64,000 nt of DNA, from NCBI GenBank assembly GCA_949285905.1, contig CASDZV010000041.1:62001-126000 (forward strand), read 5' to 3'. Below are positions 1-7,832 of the stretch, piece after piece; the stretch's first letter is position 1; every line of letters starts with the position of its first letter. The notes beneath the pieces are model-generated. The model was not told the origin of the DNA. It was given only the letters and a program-made list of their open reading frames with translations, and made no database searches. The DNA is from an uncultured Spirochaetales bacterium (GTDB lineage: Bacteria; Spirochaetota; Spirochaetia; Sphaerochaetales; Sphaerochaetaceae). The position numbers and the translations under genes were made by a program.

Positions 1-1
1 G

Positions 2-1306
2 CAATTTGCTATTCCTGATAACGGGGAATACATGATTCAGCTTGCTGTTGGTATAAGCACACCGGATGGATCTGCAATACCTCTTAATGTTTCCTCTGAT
101 ATGTACACAATGTCCGTAGGACCACAGATAGGACCTTCGTTTGAATCTATCTCAAATAATTATGATTATCGCCGTGTATCCGTGCGTTATGAAGGAAAGA
201 CCAGGAGCGAAGCAAGGTTTGACGATGGAATCTTCATTTCAGATGATGAGAAAGTTGTTGACTGGATGTCGCTTGCAGGAAAGTACTTTGCTTTCATACT
301 TATTCCATCCGATACATCAACGATAGCCTCAGCTGAAGCAATTCAGACTTCCAGCGATACAGGAGTATCTCAGAAGGATGTCATTTACATGTCTCGCAGT
401 GCTTCTGGAGAATCATCTGTCCGCGATATGTATTCATTCTATGCTGGTCCTAAAGTAAAGAGTAATCTTTCAATCTATGATAACGCAGATGATAATATCT
501 TCCGCATTGAAGGGAATGAGCTGACAGAAATTATTGATGGAAGCTGGCTGAGCTGGCTGGAATCTATTCTTAACTGGATTCTTCAGCTGTTTTACAGATT
601 CATTCCTAATTACGGTGTTGCTATTATCCTGCTTACTATTCTTATCAAGCTTCTTCTGCAGCCTATTGCAAAGAAAGGTCTTGACTCAACAGCAAAGATG
701 AGTGCTCTTACACCGAAGATCAATGAAATCAAAGAGCGTTATCCAGATGATCCTGAGGCACAGAATGCGGCAATGGCAAAGCTCTACAAGGAAGAGAAAA
801 TCAATCCGATGGGTTCATGTCTGCCAATGCTTATCCAGTTCCCTATCTTCATTGCTCTCTATGGACTTCTCAACACTAATTTTGATCTCAGAGGATCGAT
901 GTTTATTCCAGGATGGATACCTGATCTTTCCATTCCTGATACTATCTTCATTCTTCCATTCTCGATTCCTCTTCTTGGTGCTCAGATTCATCTTCTGCCG
1001 ATTCTCTATACTATCTCTATGATCTTCTCAATGAAGATTACACAGATGGGATCACAGGCAGGAGCAGGTTCACAGGCTGGAATGATGAAGTTCATGACAT
1101 ATGGTATGCCTATTATCTTCTTCTTTGTCATGTATAATGCGCCTTCCGGACTTCTTCTTTACTGGTCAACGGTAAACGTTATTTCCATTGGTCAGCAGGT
1201 CTTCGTAAATAAAAAGAAAAAGGGTGTCTATGCTGAGGAAATAGCAGAGCGCGATGCTGAGAAACTTGCAAAGAAAGAAGCAAAAAGAAAGAACAGGAGA
1301 AAGTAA
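2..1306 (+). CDS. yidC: Membrane protein insertase YidC (5' partial)
   Basis: YidC inserts membrane proteins with or without the Sec translocon. The reading frame is already open at base 2, so the N-terminal part, including the first membrane helix and much of the periplasmic domain, lies upstream of the window. The visible part holds the end of the beta-rich periplasmic domain and then the conserved 60KD_IMP core, starting near the first hydrophobic segment (FIPNYGVAIILLTILIK). It includes the family hallmark NPMGSCLPMLIQFPIF, several further helices, and a Lys/Arg-rich cytoplasmic tail suited to ribosome contact. The stop codon overlaps the jag start by one base (TAATG), so the two genes are translationally coupled. 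In many bacteria yidC-jag follow rpmH-rnpA close to the replication origin; those genes would lie to the left. Confidence 0.95.
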   Translation, partial: QFAIPDNGEYMIQLAVGISTPDGSAIPLNVSSDMYTMSVGPQIGPSFESISNNYDYRRVSVRYEGKTRSEARFDDGIFISDDEKVVDWMSLAGKYFAFILIPSDTSTIASAEAIQTSSDTGVSQKDVIYMSRSASGESSVRDMYSFYAGPKVKSNLSIYDNADDNIFRIEGNELTEIIDGSWLSWLESILNWILQLFYRFIPNYGVAIILLTILIKLLLQPIAKKGLDSTAKMSALTPKINEIKERYPDDPEAQNAAMAKLYKEEKINPMGSCLPMLIQFPIFIALYGLLNTNFDLRGSMFIPGWIPDLSIPDTIFILPFSIPLLGAQIHLLPILYTISMIFSMKITQMGSQAGAGSQAGMMKFMTYGMPIIFFFVMYNAPSGLLLYWSTVNVISIGQQVFVNKKKKGVYAEEIAERDAEKLAKKEAKRKNRRK

Positions 1307-1995
1307 TGCAGAAAGAATATGAAGGCAGAACTGAACAGGAAGCGATAGACAAGGCTATAAGAGAGCTTGGACTTGATCGCGATCAGTTCGATGTTGAGGT
1401 AATTGAAAAAGAGAAGAAGGGACTTTTCAGAAAAGGAAATGTGAGAATCCGTGTGTATTATGGTGATGATTCCTCTTCTGATGAGAATGTAGAAGAGGAA
1501 GAGAGTGTAGCAGAAAACACGGAGAATAATGATCCAGAGCCTCAGAACGACAATGAGCGCAGGATTCTCGAGTTCCTGGATACTCTCATTATTAAAATGG
1601 GATACAGTGGTAAGTCTACTATCTCTTTCCGCCGGGATTCGAAGATTGGAATCAATATTGAGAGTGATGATTCTTCAATAATCATCGGGCGCAAAGGAAA
1701 GAATCTGGATGCAATCCAGCTTATTACCAATGTCTATGCTGGTAATCTTGATCCGGATATCAAAGTGGTTATTGATAGCGAGAATTATCGTATGAGACAT
1801 GAAGAGCAGATCATCAGGTCTGCTTACCGTACTGCTGCTGATGTACGTCGCACAGGACGCTCGCGTCTTCTTGATCCTATGAACCCATTCGAACGCCGTC
1901 TTGTGCATACCGCACTCAATGATTTCGATGGTGTAGAGACTAAGAGCGAAGGTGATGGACTTTATAAGCAGGTTCGTATTCTTCCTAAGAAATGA
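1306..1995 (+). CDS. jag: Jag/KhpB (EloR) RNA-binding protein
   Basis: This 229-residue protein has the three-part Jag architecture. Residues 1-50 form a Jag_N domain (EGRTEQEAIDKAIRELG, then GLFRKG). An acidic linker follows at about 55-80. A KH domain carries the GRKGKNLDAIQ loop that grips single-stranded RNA, and a C-terminal R3H domain carries the conserved NPFERRLVH. In Gram-positive bacteria KhpB/EloR acts with KhpA as an RNA chaperone affecting cell elongation; the role in spirochaetes is inferred. It is coupled to yidC by a one-base overlap and followed directly by a strong hairpin terminator, so it ends the yidC operon. Confidence 0.93.
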   Translation: MQKEYEGRTEQEAIDKAIRELGLDRDQFDVEVIEKEKKGLFRKGNVRIRVYYGDDSSSDENVEEEESVAENTENNDPEPQNDNERRILEFLDTLIIKMGYSGKSTISFRRDSKIGINIESDDSSIIIGRKGKNLDAIQLITNVYAGNLDPDIKVVIDSENYRMRHEEQIIRSAYRTAADVRRTGRSRLLDPMNPFERRLVHTALNDFDGVETKSEGDGLYKQVRILPKK

Positions 1996-2001
1996 ACGAA
2001 G

Positions 2002-2025
2002 GCTCCGGATATCCGGAGCTTTCTT
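2002..2025 (+). terminator. Rho-independent terminator after jag
   Basis: A perfect 18-base palindrome (GCTCCGGATATCCGGAGC, 2002-2019) begins 6 bases after the jag stop and is followed by TTTCTT. Confidence 0.85.
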
Positions 2026-2026
2026 A

Positions 2027-2054
2027 TTGACAAAAATACATTGATAATGATACT
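2027..2054 (+). promoter_or_regulatory. Promoter of the fur/perR-rbr operon
   Basis: A consensus -35 (TTGACA, 2027-2032) and a -10-like GATACT (2049-2054) lie 16 bases apart, between the jag terminator and the Fur-family gene. The palindromic operator at 2058-2074 would cover the transcription start. Confidence 0.65.
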
Positions 2055-2057
2055 TTG

Positions 2058-2074
2058 TTGATAACAATTATCAA
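2058..2074. promoter_or_regulatory. Fur/PerR-type operator palindrome
   Basis: TTGATAA-CAA-TTATCAA is a perfect 7-3-7 inverted repeat, AT-rich like Fur-family boxes. It sits just downstream of the -10 element and 12 bases before the start codon of the Fur-family gene, which is the expected place for autoregulation. The 3-base spacer differs from the classical 7-1-7 Fur/PerR box. Confidence 0.6.
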
Positions 2075-2086
2075 TAAGGATTCAGA

Positions 2087-2509
2087 ATGGAACGCCGTAA
2101 TACGATGCAGAAAGCACTTACATATGAAACAGTGATGTCATACAACGGGCATCCGAGTGCTGATGATATTTACCGTATTATCGCTTCAGAGCATAGTTCT
2201 ATTTCAAAGGCAACAGTCTACCGTAATCTTTCCCTTCTTTCTGAAGAAGGAAAAATAGGAAGAATTGAAGCTTTTGGCAATGGTGAGGTCCATTACGATC
2301 ATCGTATAGACAGACACCACCATGGATATTGCAGAAGCTGTGGCAGGGTTGTCGATATTGAATTATCAGATGATAATGATTTCTTAGGTATGGCTACTCC
2401 TGTGGAAGATGGATTTGTTATCACATCTGGGGAGATTATATTTGAAGGTATCTGCAGAGAATGCAGAGAGAAGGAGAAGAAAAATGGAACTGAAAGGATC
2501 AAGAACTGA
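2087..2509 (+). CDS. Fur-family transcriptional repressor, probably PerR
   Basis: This 140-residue protein has a winged-helix DNA-binding domain (recognition helix in [18 protein letters not shown], about 40-57). The regulatory region carries HHH at 77-79 and a structural zinc site of two CxxC pairs (C82/C85 and C123/C126). An AAGGA ribosome site lies at 2076-2080. Its 3' end overlaps the rubrerythrin gene by 26 bases, so the two are one operon. Pairing with rubrerythrin points to peroxide sensing (PerR) rather than iron homeostasis, although the family cannot be split with certainty by eye. A palindromic operator in front suggests autorepression. Confidence 0.88.
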   Translation: MERRNTMQKALTYETVMSYNGHPSADDIYRIIASEHSSISKATVYRNLSLLSEEGKIGRIEAFGNGEVHYDHRIDRHHHGYCRSCGRVVDIELSDDNDFLGMATPVEDGFVITSGEIIFEGICRECREKEKKNGTERIKN

Positions 2510-3023
2510 AAAGAATCTTCAGGCGGCATTTGCAGGCGAGAGCCAGGCAAGAAACAAGTATACTTATTTTGCTTCCAAGGCAAAGAAGGAAGGCTATGAG
2601 CAGATTGCAGCTATCTTCCTTGAAACAGCTGAGAATGAGAAAGAGCATGCTAAGCTCTGGTTCAAGTATCTCGAGGGTGGTGATATCAAATCAACAGCAG
2701 AGAACCTCAAGGCAGCAGCAGAGGGCGAGAACTATGAGTGGACAGATATGTATGCTGAGTTTGCAAAGGTAGCAGACGAAGAAGGATTCAAGGAGATCGC
2801 AGCAAAGTTCAGAGGTGTTGCTGCTATCGAGAAGCATCATGAGGAGAGATATCTTGCACTTCTTAAGAATGTAGAGGAAGGACTTGTATTCTCAAGAGAT
2901 GGCGAGATGATCTGGAAGTGCAGAAACTGTGGTCATATTGTTGTAGGCAAGAAAGCTCCTGGCATATGCCCTGTATGTGCTCATCCGCAGGCATATTTTG
3001 AGCTTGTAGGCCAGAATTACTGA
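2484..3023 (+). CDS. rbr: Rubrerythrin
   Basis: This is a 179-residue cytoplasmic non-haem iron peroxidase that reduces hydrogen peroxide in anaerobes. The N-terminal ferritin-like four-helix bundle carries diiron ligands, including E19, E52xxH55 and E116xxH119. The C-terminal rubredoxin domain binds one iron through C146, C149, C162 and C165 (CRNCG and CPVCAHP). The start at 2484 was chosen because AAGGAGAAG (2471-2479) precedes it and the rubrerythrin family begins there; an open frame extends 25 codons further upstream without similarity. It overlaps the Fur/PerR gene, which likely controls it. Confidence 0.95.
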   Translation: MELKGSRTEKNLQAAFAGESQARNKYTYFASKAKKEGYEQIAAIFLETAENEKEHAKLWFKYLEGGDIKSTAENLKAAAEGENYEWTDMYAEFAKVADEEGFKEIAAKFRGVAAIEKHHEERYLALLKNVEEGLVFSRDGEMIWKCRNCGHIVVGKKAPGICPVCAHPQAYFELVGQNY

Positions 3024-3042
3024 TTTCCGTTGTTCAGACTTG

Positions 3043-3075
3043 AGGACCTGGAATAATACCGGGTCCTTCTTTTTT
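3043..3075 (+). terminator. Terminator of the fur-rbr operon
   Basis: A nine-pair stem (AGGACCTGG with CCGGGTCCT, one G-T wobble) and a 7-base loop are followed by TCTTTTTT. Confidence 0.85.
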
Positions 3076-3109
3076 GCGATAGCATTGAGTAAGATTCTCA
3101 GACATATTG

Positions 3110-3130
3110 ACTATGGAGTCGCTCTATAGT
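3110..3130. promoter_or_regulatory. Imperfect dyad upstream of the MATE gene
   Basis: ACTATGGA and TCTATAGT form an 8-5-8 inverted repeat (7 of 8 positions pair) just downstream of TTGACT (3107-3112), 26 bases before the start codon. It could be an operator for efflux control. No well-spaced -10 was identified, so this is tentative. Confidence 0.3.
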
Positions 3131-3155
3131 TTCTTATTGTAATCTGGAGGTCTTT

Positions 3156-4517
3156 ATGCCAATGGATACCACCGAGAAGCTATTTCTCGGAACGAAGCCA
3201 GGACATCTTTTCTTCAGGGCAGCTATTCCAGGAGCATTGGGAATGCTTGCCTCGTCCCTTTATTATCTTCTGGAAGCTATTCTTGTAGGAAGAGTATTGG
3301 GTGCGGAAGCTTTTGCAAGCATTAATCTTGCAATGCCTTTTGTTATCATTAATTTTGCTGTTTCCGATATGATCGGAGTCGGTTCATCAGTTCCGATTGC
3401 AATCAAGCTCGGTAGAGGTGAGAAAGAAGAGGCAAACAGTATTTTCTCATCAGCCATTGTCATGATAGTCGCGGCAGGTATCCTGACAGGATCACTCCTT
3501 TATATAACGGCACCTTCGCTTTTTGCTCTCATGGGAGCTGATGAGCACCTTATCCCATATGCTGTGGATTATCTGAGGATGTATGCGCGTTTTTCACCTC
3601 TTACAACACTTGTTTTTGCTGTTGATAACTATCTTAGGATCTGCGGTAAGATCAGAGGTTCGCTGATGATGAATATCTTCATGGCTCTTGCAGGTGTGTG
3701 TTTTGAAGTGCTTTTCCTGATCATACTTGATGGGGGAATAGCATCTGCTGCGATGGGTACATGCCTTGGTATGAGCTCTGCTGTTCTTGCAGCTCTCTCA
3801 TTCTTCGTCAGAGGTAAACTCAATCTGAGATTCCGTGTTCCAAAGTTTCATTTATCGCTGATAAAAACGATAGTATCCTGTGGTATGCCGACATTTCTTT
3901 CCAATGTCTCAGGAAGGATTATCTCAATTATTATGAATGTCCTTCTTCTTTCCATGGGAGGAGCAGATGCTGTCAGTGTCTATGGTATCATCATGTCAGC
4001 AGATGGCGTTGTTATGCCACTTTTATATGGGACATGCGATGCATTGCAACCATCGGTCGGTTATAACTGGGGAGCACGGCGTTTTGACAGAGTAGGGGCT
4101 ATAGAGAAGTACTGCTTCGGAACAGGTGCTGTTATTTCGCTTCTTTTTGGTATATTCCTCTTCTTCTTTCCTGATTTCGCTGTAACGCTGTTTATTGAGG
4201 AAGGAAATACGAACATCCATACTCTTGGTATTGCTGCACTGAGGATTTCAGCATTTGCATTTATTATCAGATGGGTAGCTGTATGTACACAAGCATTTAT
4301 GTCAGCTATAGAGAAGCCGCTCTATGCAGCTTCTATCTCTGTCTCTGCTGCGTTCATATTCCCTCTTATCCTGATTGTAGTGTTCAATCCGATAGGGATT
4401 AATGGCATATGGCTGAATCTTCCAGGAACATCTTTGATGACAGCGCTTCTTGCCCTTGTGATACTTTCACGCTATAGGAAAATCGTTAACACAGAAAAGA
4501 ATTGTCAGAACAGCTGA
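3156..4517 (+). CDS. MATE-family multidrug/cation efflux transporter
   Basis: This 453-residue inner-membrane protein has about 12 hydrophobic segments in two homologous halves, as in MATE (NorM/DinF-like) Na+ or H+ antiporters. Family signatures include the N-terminal IPGALGMLASSLYYLLEAILVGR and, in the second half, QPSVGYNWGARRFDR. The substrate is unknown; members export cationic drugs, dyes or metabolites. A GGAGG ribosome site precedes the start by about 6 bases. The 3' end overlaps the converging PfkB gene by 13 bases, so no separate terminator fits between them. Confidence 0.92.
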   Translation: MPMDTTEKLFLGTKPGHLFFRAAIPGALGMLASSLYYLLEAILVGRVLGAEAFASINLAMPFVIINFAVSDMIGVGSSVPIAIKLGRGEKEEANSIFSSAIVMIVAAGILTGSLLYITAPSLFALMGADEHLIPYAVDYLRMYARFSPLTTLVFAVDNYLRICGKIRGSLMMNIFMALAGVCFEVLFLIILDGGIASAAMGTCLGMSSAVLAALSFFVRGKLNLRFRVPKFHLSLIKTIVSCGMPTFLSNVSGRIISIIMNVLLLSMGGADAVSVYGIIMSADGVVMPLLYGTCDALQPSVGYNWGARRFDRVGAIEKYCFGTGAVISLLFGIFLFFFPDFAVTLFIEEGNTNIHTLGIAALRISAFAFIIRWVAVCTQAFMSAIEKPLYAASISVSAAFIFPLILIVVFNPIGINGIWLNLPGTSLMTALLALVILSRYRKIVNTEKNCQNS

Positions 4518-5491
4518 GTTATTTTCATTCTCAGATCTTCTGCCTTTTCCGAAGAGAACTGTGCACCGAGCTGTGAGATAATCTCTCCTGCCAGAAAAGA
4601 GGCTATTTTCCCTGATACTTCAGGGGAATAGCCTTTTTCATAGCCATAAAGGAAGCCTGCTGCATAAGTATCACCTGCACCAGTTGTATCTATAGGTTTT
4701 GTTGTACCATAAAGCGGTATTTCATACATTTTTCCATGATCTGAGATGTATGAACCGTTTTTGCCGTTCTTTACAACAGCAATCTCTGCAAGCTTGCCCA
4801 TGGAACGGCAGCATTCATAAGCATCGTAGTTGTTGAAGAGGAATCGTGCTTCTTCGCTGTTGGCAAATACTATATCTGCAGAATTCTCTACAAGGTCCAG
4901 AAAGTCTGAACGATAACGTCCGACAGCAAACGGGTCAGCAAGATCGAATGCTACCTTCACATTATTCGCTTTGGCAATTGACAGTGCTTTTCTTACTGCT
5001 CTTCTCTGGGAATCTGTATCCCACATATATCCTGTGAAATAGAATATGGAAGCGGAAGCTGCGCTTTTCTCATTTACATTGTTTTCGTCAAACATTCTGT
5101 TTGCGCCAAGAAAAGTATTCATTGTTCTTTCCCTGTCATCAGTCAGCAGAATAATCGATGTACCAGTTGCGGCATTGAAAGTCACTGTCTCATCTGTGAC
5201 TCCGCTTTCTCTGAGTCTCTGGCGATACATCTCTCCATATTCATCATTACCGACACCGCCTGCAAGGGTTGTTTCGATACCGAGCATTCTGAGAGTGACC
5301 ATAGTATTAGGACAGGATCCGCCGCATGAGATAGTCTTCTGTCTGTTTTCCATCTGGCTGAGAATTTCAGAACGCTTGTTCTTGTCAATCAAAAGCATTG
5401 TGCCTTTGTGCAAAGAGAGTAAATCTATATCAGATTCGTCTGCATAGCAGAGAAAATCTATAAGAGGATTGCCTATACCGTATATCGCCAT
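4505..5491 (-). CDS. PfkB-family kinase, adenosine-kinase-like
   Basis: This 328-residue ribokinase-fold sugar/nucleoside kinase has the substrate motif GGSCPNT starting at G57. The ATP/anion-hole motif DTTGAGD lies at 268-274, with D274 the expected catalytic base. The N-terminus (GNPLIDFL) and the spacing resemble the adenosine kinase subgroup, so purine nucleoside salvage is the best guess; another nucleoside or sugar remains possible. There is no ribosome-binding site. A TATACT hexamer ends 6 bases before the ATG, suggesting a leaderless transcript. Upstream lies the DnaA-box cluster. Confidence 0.85.
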   Translation of the reverse strand: MAIYGIGNPLIDFLCYADESDIDLLSLHKGTMLLIDKNKRSEILSQMENRQKTISCGGSCPNTMVTLRMLGIETTLAGGVGNDEYGEMYRQRLRESGVTDETVTFNAATGTSIILLTDDRERTMNTFLGANRMFDENNVNEKSAASASIFYFTGYMWDTDSQRRAVRKALSIAKANNVKVAFDLADPFAVGRYRSDFLDLVENSADIVFANSEEARFLFNNYDAYECCRSMGKLAEIAVVKNGKNGSYISDHGKMYEIPLYGTTKPIDTTGAGDTYAAGFLYGYEKGYSPEVSGKIASFLAGEIISQLGAQFSSEKAEDLRMKITQLF

Positions 5492-5497
5492 ACAAAG

Positions 5498-5503
5498 AGT
5501 ATA
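5498..5503 (-). promoter_or_regulatory. -10 element of the leaderless PfkB transcript
   Basis: On the minus strand TATACT lies exactly 6 bases upstream of the ATG, which places the transcription start at or next to the start codon. The -35 is weak. Confidence 0.5.
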
Positions 5504-5534
5504 GAATCATTTTGGATTAGACGCTATATATGGT

Positions 5535-5805
5535 TTTTCCACAGGTTTTCCACAAGGCAGTGGAATTACTGTGGAAAACGTGGATAACAGAAGAAAAAGC
5601 GAAGAAAACAGACATAATGTATATTAACTCTTTAATAAATTTAATTTCTTTATATATAAGTAAATAACTTTCATACTTAATATGCACTTAACATAGGATT
5701 TATATAATTATGATTCAGATTCAATTGCTGTCATAACATGTGGAATATCGGTTTTTCCCCAGAGTTTTCCACAGGTTTTCCACAGGTAGGGGAAATTTAT
5801 CCACA
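5535..5805. other. Candidate replication origin: DnaA-box cluster with AT-rich core
   Basis: Exact TTTTCCACA nonamers occur on the plus strand at 5535-5543, 5546-5554, 5765-5773 and 5776-5784, and on the minus strand at 5570-5578. A perfect TTATCCACA lies at 5797-5805. One-mismatch boxes occur at 5579-5587 (TTATCCACG, minus) and 5739-5747 (TATTCCACA, minus). The boxes form two arrays flanking a very AT-rich stretch (about 5610-5720), a plausible unwinding element. The boxes match the classical DnaA consensus TTATNCACA or its common TTTTCCACA variant. The region is non-coding and 3.5 kb from yidC-jag, genes that often border oriC. No dnaA gene is present, and the flanking genes are not arranged co-directionally with forks leaving this site, so a DnaA-titrating or DnaA-regulated site is the alternative. 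Confidence 0.7.
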
Positions 5806-5876
5806 TGTGATAAATAACAATGTATTCAGCAATTATTGACTTTGAAATATAAAACCATATCAGGCACCATCTAGCG

Positions 5877-6899
5877 TCAGAACCCTTGCATGTAGAGGTC
5901 TGCCTCTGTGAAAAGCTCTCTGACATTACCAGGGAAGCGGTGCATGAAAAGAGAAAAGTCATTAATTGCTCTCTCCGCATTGATGCTTTTTTTCTGATAA
6001 GCGTCCAGCAGCTCAGGAATATCCTCACTGTGTTCATCAAGGCTTGGCATTCTTATTTCAATTCCTGATATGCGGTAATAGAAATCTTTGCGTATTCTTT
6101 TCTCAGCAAGAAGTGTCGAAAGAGGAATGTTTGATGCTGTGATAAGACGGAAAGATGTCCTTAATATCCTATCCGAACCGAGTTTTCTGTACTCTCCCGT
6201 ATCCAGAACTCTGAGCAGTTTTTTCTGGATTCCTACAGGAAGATCCTGTATTTCATCAAGAAAGAGGGTGGCGCCATCCGCTGCAGATAAAAGCCCCTCT
6301 CTGTTCTCCATTGCACCTGTGAATGATCCTTTATAATGTCCGAAGAGTTCACTGTCTATGATACTTGTTGTAAGGCAGCCGCAGCTTTCGACAATGAATT
6401 TCCCGTTTTTATCGCCTAGCCGGTGAATCAGAGAGGCTGCAAGTGTCTTTCCTGTTCCTGTTTCTCCGATGATATGTACAGGAAGGTCAGAGTGTATGGC
6501 ATGTTTAAGCTGCTCTCTTGTTTTTCTCATGACTTCTGAACTTCCGATAAGTGTCCTCTGCAGAATTGTATCGATGACATCCGTTGTTGAGATATTCTCG
6601 ATTGCATTGAGAATATCCTGGTCTGTGAAATCTTCTGTAAGCAGTTCAGAAGCGCTCCATTGAGGCAGAAGTCTTGCATTTTCAGACAGTATGATGATCG
6701 GTCTTGCCTTGTTGTTTATTATTTCCCAGATGCTTTCTTTTCCCGCTGTTTCAGAATGCATGATGATAATATCATCGGAAGATAACTGAAGCATCTGAAG
6801 CCTCTGCAATGATGTGCAGCTTATAGTCTCCGTATCACTGGCAAGTTTTGAAATTCTCTGTTGAATATCCCTCCCTAATGAGTAATAAATAATTCTCAA
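5877..6899 (-). CDS. Sigma-54 interacting AAA+ activator lacking a DNA-binding domain
   Basis: This protein of about 340 residues carries a sigma-54 activation domain. Walker A (GETGTGKT) lies at 145-152, the sigma-54 contact loop GSFTGA (variant of GAFTGA) at 191-196, Walker B ending in DE near 215-216, and the FPGNVREL motif near the end. The first ~100 residues look like a degenerate receiver-type domain without a clear phospho-acceptor Asp. The protein stops right after the AAA+ core, so the Fis-type helix-turn-helix of normal enhancer-binding proteins is absent. The TTG at 6899 was chosen because GGAGG lies 8 bases before it; a GTG at 6908 has no spacing to that site. It presumably activates sigma-54 promoters without specific DNA binding. 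It sits next to the putative origin. Confidence 0.85.
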   Translation of the reverse strand: MRIIYYSLGRDIQQRISKLASDTETISCTSLQRLQMLQLSSDDIIIMHSETAGKESIWEIINNKARPIIILSENARLLPQWSASELLTEDFTDQDILNAIENISTTDVIDTILQRTLIGSSEVMRKTREQLKHAIHSDLPVHIIGETGTGKTLAASLIHRLGDKNGKFIVESCGCLTTSIIDSELFGHYKGSFTGAMENREGLLSAADGATLFLDEIQDLPVGIQKKLLRVLDTGEYRKLGSDRILRTSFRLITASNIPLSTLLAEKRIRKDFYYRISGIEIRMPSLDEHSEDIPELLDAYQKKSINAERAINDFSLFMHRFPGNVRELFTEADLYMQGF

Positions 6900-6991
6900 A
6901 ATCCCCACCTCCGGGAATTACAATGAATGTAATTGTACAGAAAAGCAAATGTTCTGTGATGAAACAATGGGAAATCGGACAGATAAGGAAA

Positions 6992-7020
6992 ATATGAAAA
7001 GGTTGTATTTCTTTTCATAT
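6992..7020 (-). terminator. Inverted repeat downstream of rsmE, possible terminator
   Basis: ATATGAAAAG and CTTTTCATAT form a perfect 10-base stem with a 9-base loop. Read on the minus strand it follows the ctp-rsmE operon and is trailed by TTTCCTT, so it may end that operon. The rest of 6900-7094 is AT-rich with no gene seen. Confidence 0.5.
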
Positions 7021-7094
7021 CAGATAAATAAAAGAACGTATCCGCTACTTTTATTACATATTATTTCTTTGTAATATCTGTTTTGCTGACTCTT

Positions 7095-7832
7095 TCAGTT
7101 CTGAAGCAGTGCCTGTATTGCAGATGCTGTGTATATAGCAGCTGTTTCAGCTCTCAGTATATTTGTAGATAACAACACGGGTATTGCTCCTTCTTCAATC
7201 GCCATATTGCATTCTCTGTCCGAGAAGCCTCCTTCAGGGCCTATCATGAAAGAGATAGCGTCATCTGTATTCATATTACAAAGAGCATCTGAGAGTTTTT
7301 CCGTTTTCCTGATTTCGCTCTGATGAAGAATAAGAAGCTTCCCTTCTTTCATTTTCAGGGCTTCCTGAAAAGAAACAGGTCCCGCAAGTTCTGGTTCTGC
7401 GCTTCCTGATTGCTGTACAGCTTCCCTTATGATGGCACCAAGCCGCTCTTTCTGGTGCTGAGAGAGGGGAGACTGTACAAACTCTGTTTCCATCAGCACG
7501 ATTTTCTTCACTCCGATTTCTGTCAGCGCCCTGATTTCCATCTCATTTTTCTTCCCTTTGAGCACTGCAATAAATGCGTAAACCGGAACAAAGGGGCCTT
7601 TGTATGATGAGAGATTATCGAGAAGGGTCTCTTCTGGAGAATCTGTTTTTTCCAGCGTTATCGTCTCACTGTCAAAAAGAAAGGCCTTGTAATACTGTTC
7701 TTTGCTGTCTTTTGCTGTGAAGACATCATTGATGTTCAGTCTCAATACTCTGAAAAGATAGTTTTTCTCTTTCTCTGAAAGGGTATATATACCATTTTCC
7801 GGACAGTCCCGTCTGAGAAGGAAGACTCTCAT
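7095..7832 (-). CDS. rsmE: 16S rRNA (uracil-1498-N3)-methyltransferase RsmE
   Basis: This 245-residue SPOUT-class methyltransferase uses S-adenosylmethionine to methylate N3 of U1498 in 16S rRNA. An N-terminal PUA-like domain (FLLRRD..., YLFRVLRLN) precedes the knotted domain. Diagnostic motifs are GPEGGFSDRE and the C-terminal LSTNILRAETAAIYTASAI, which form the trefoil-knot cofactor pocket. Length matches the family. Its start overlaps the end of the upstream protease gene by 4 bases (ATGA), so the two are co-translated. Confidence 0.95.
   Translation of the reverse strand: MRVFLLRRDCPENGIYTLSEKEKNYLFRVLRLNINDVFTAKDSKEQYYKAFLFDSETITLEKTDSPEETLLDNLSSYKGPFVPVYAFIAVLKGKKNEMEIRALTEIGVKKIVLMETEFVQSPLSQHQKERLGAIIREAVQQSGSAEPELAGPVSFQEALKMKEGKLLILHQSEIRKTEKLSDALCNMNTDDAISFMIGPEGGFSDRECNMAIEEGAIPVLLSTNILRAETAAIYTASAIQALLQN

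Noticed and set aside
5521-5820. Interpretation of the repeated TTTTCCACAGG units as a CRISPR array
   Set aside because: Repeats are only 9-11 bases, occur on both strands and have no regular spacers; DnaA boxes explain them better.
5708-6040. Minus-strand frame of 110 codons across the DnaA-box region and the end of the sigma-54 activator gene
   Set aside because: No family resemblance, odd composition (Trp/Cys/Ser-rich), overlaps the DnaA boxes and a well-supported gene in another frame.
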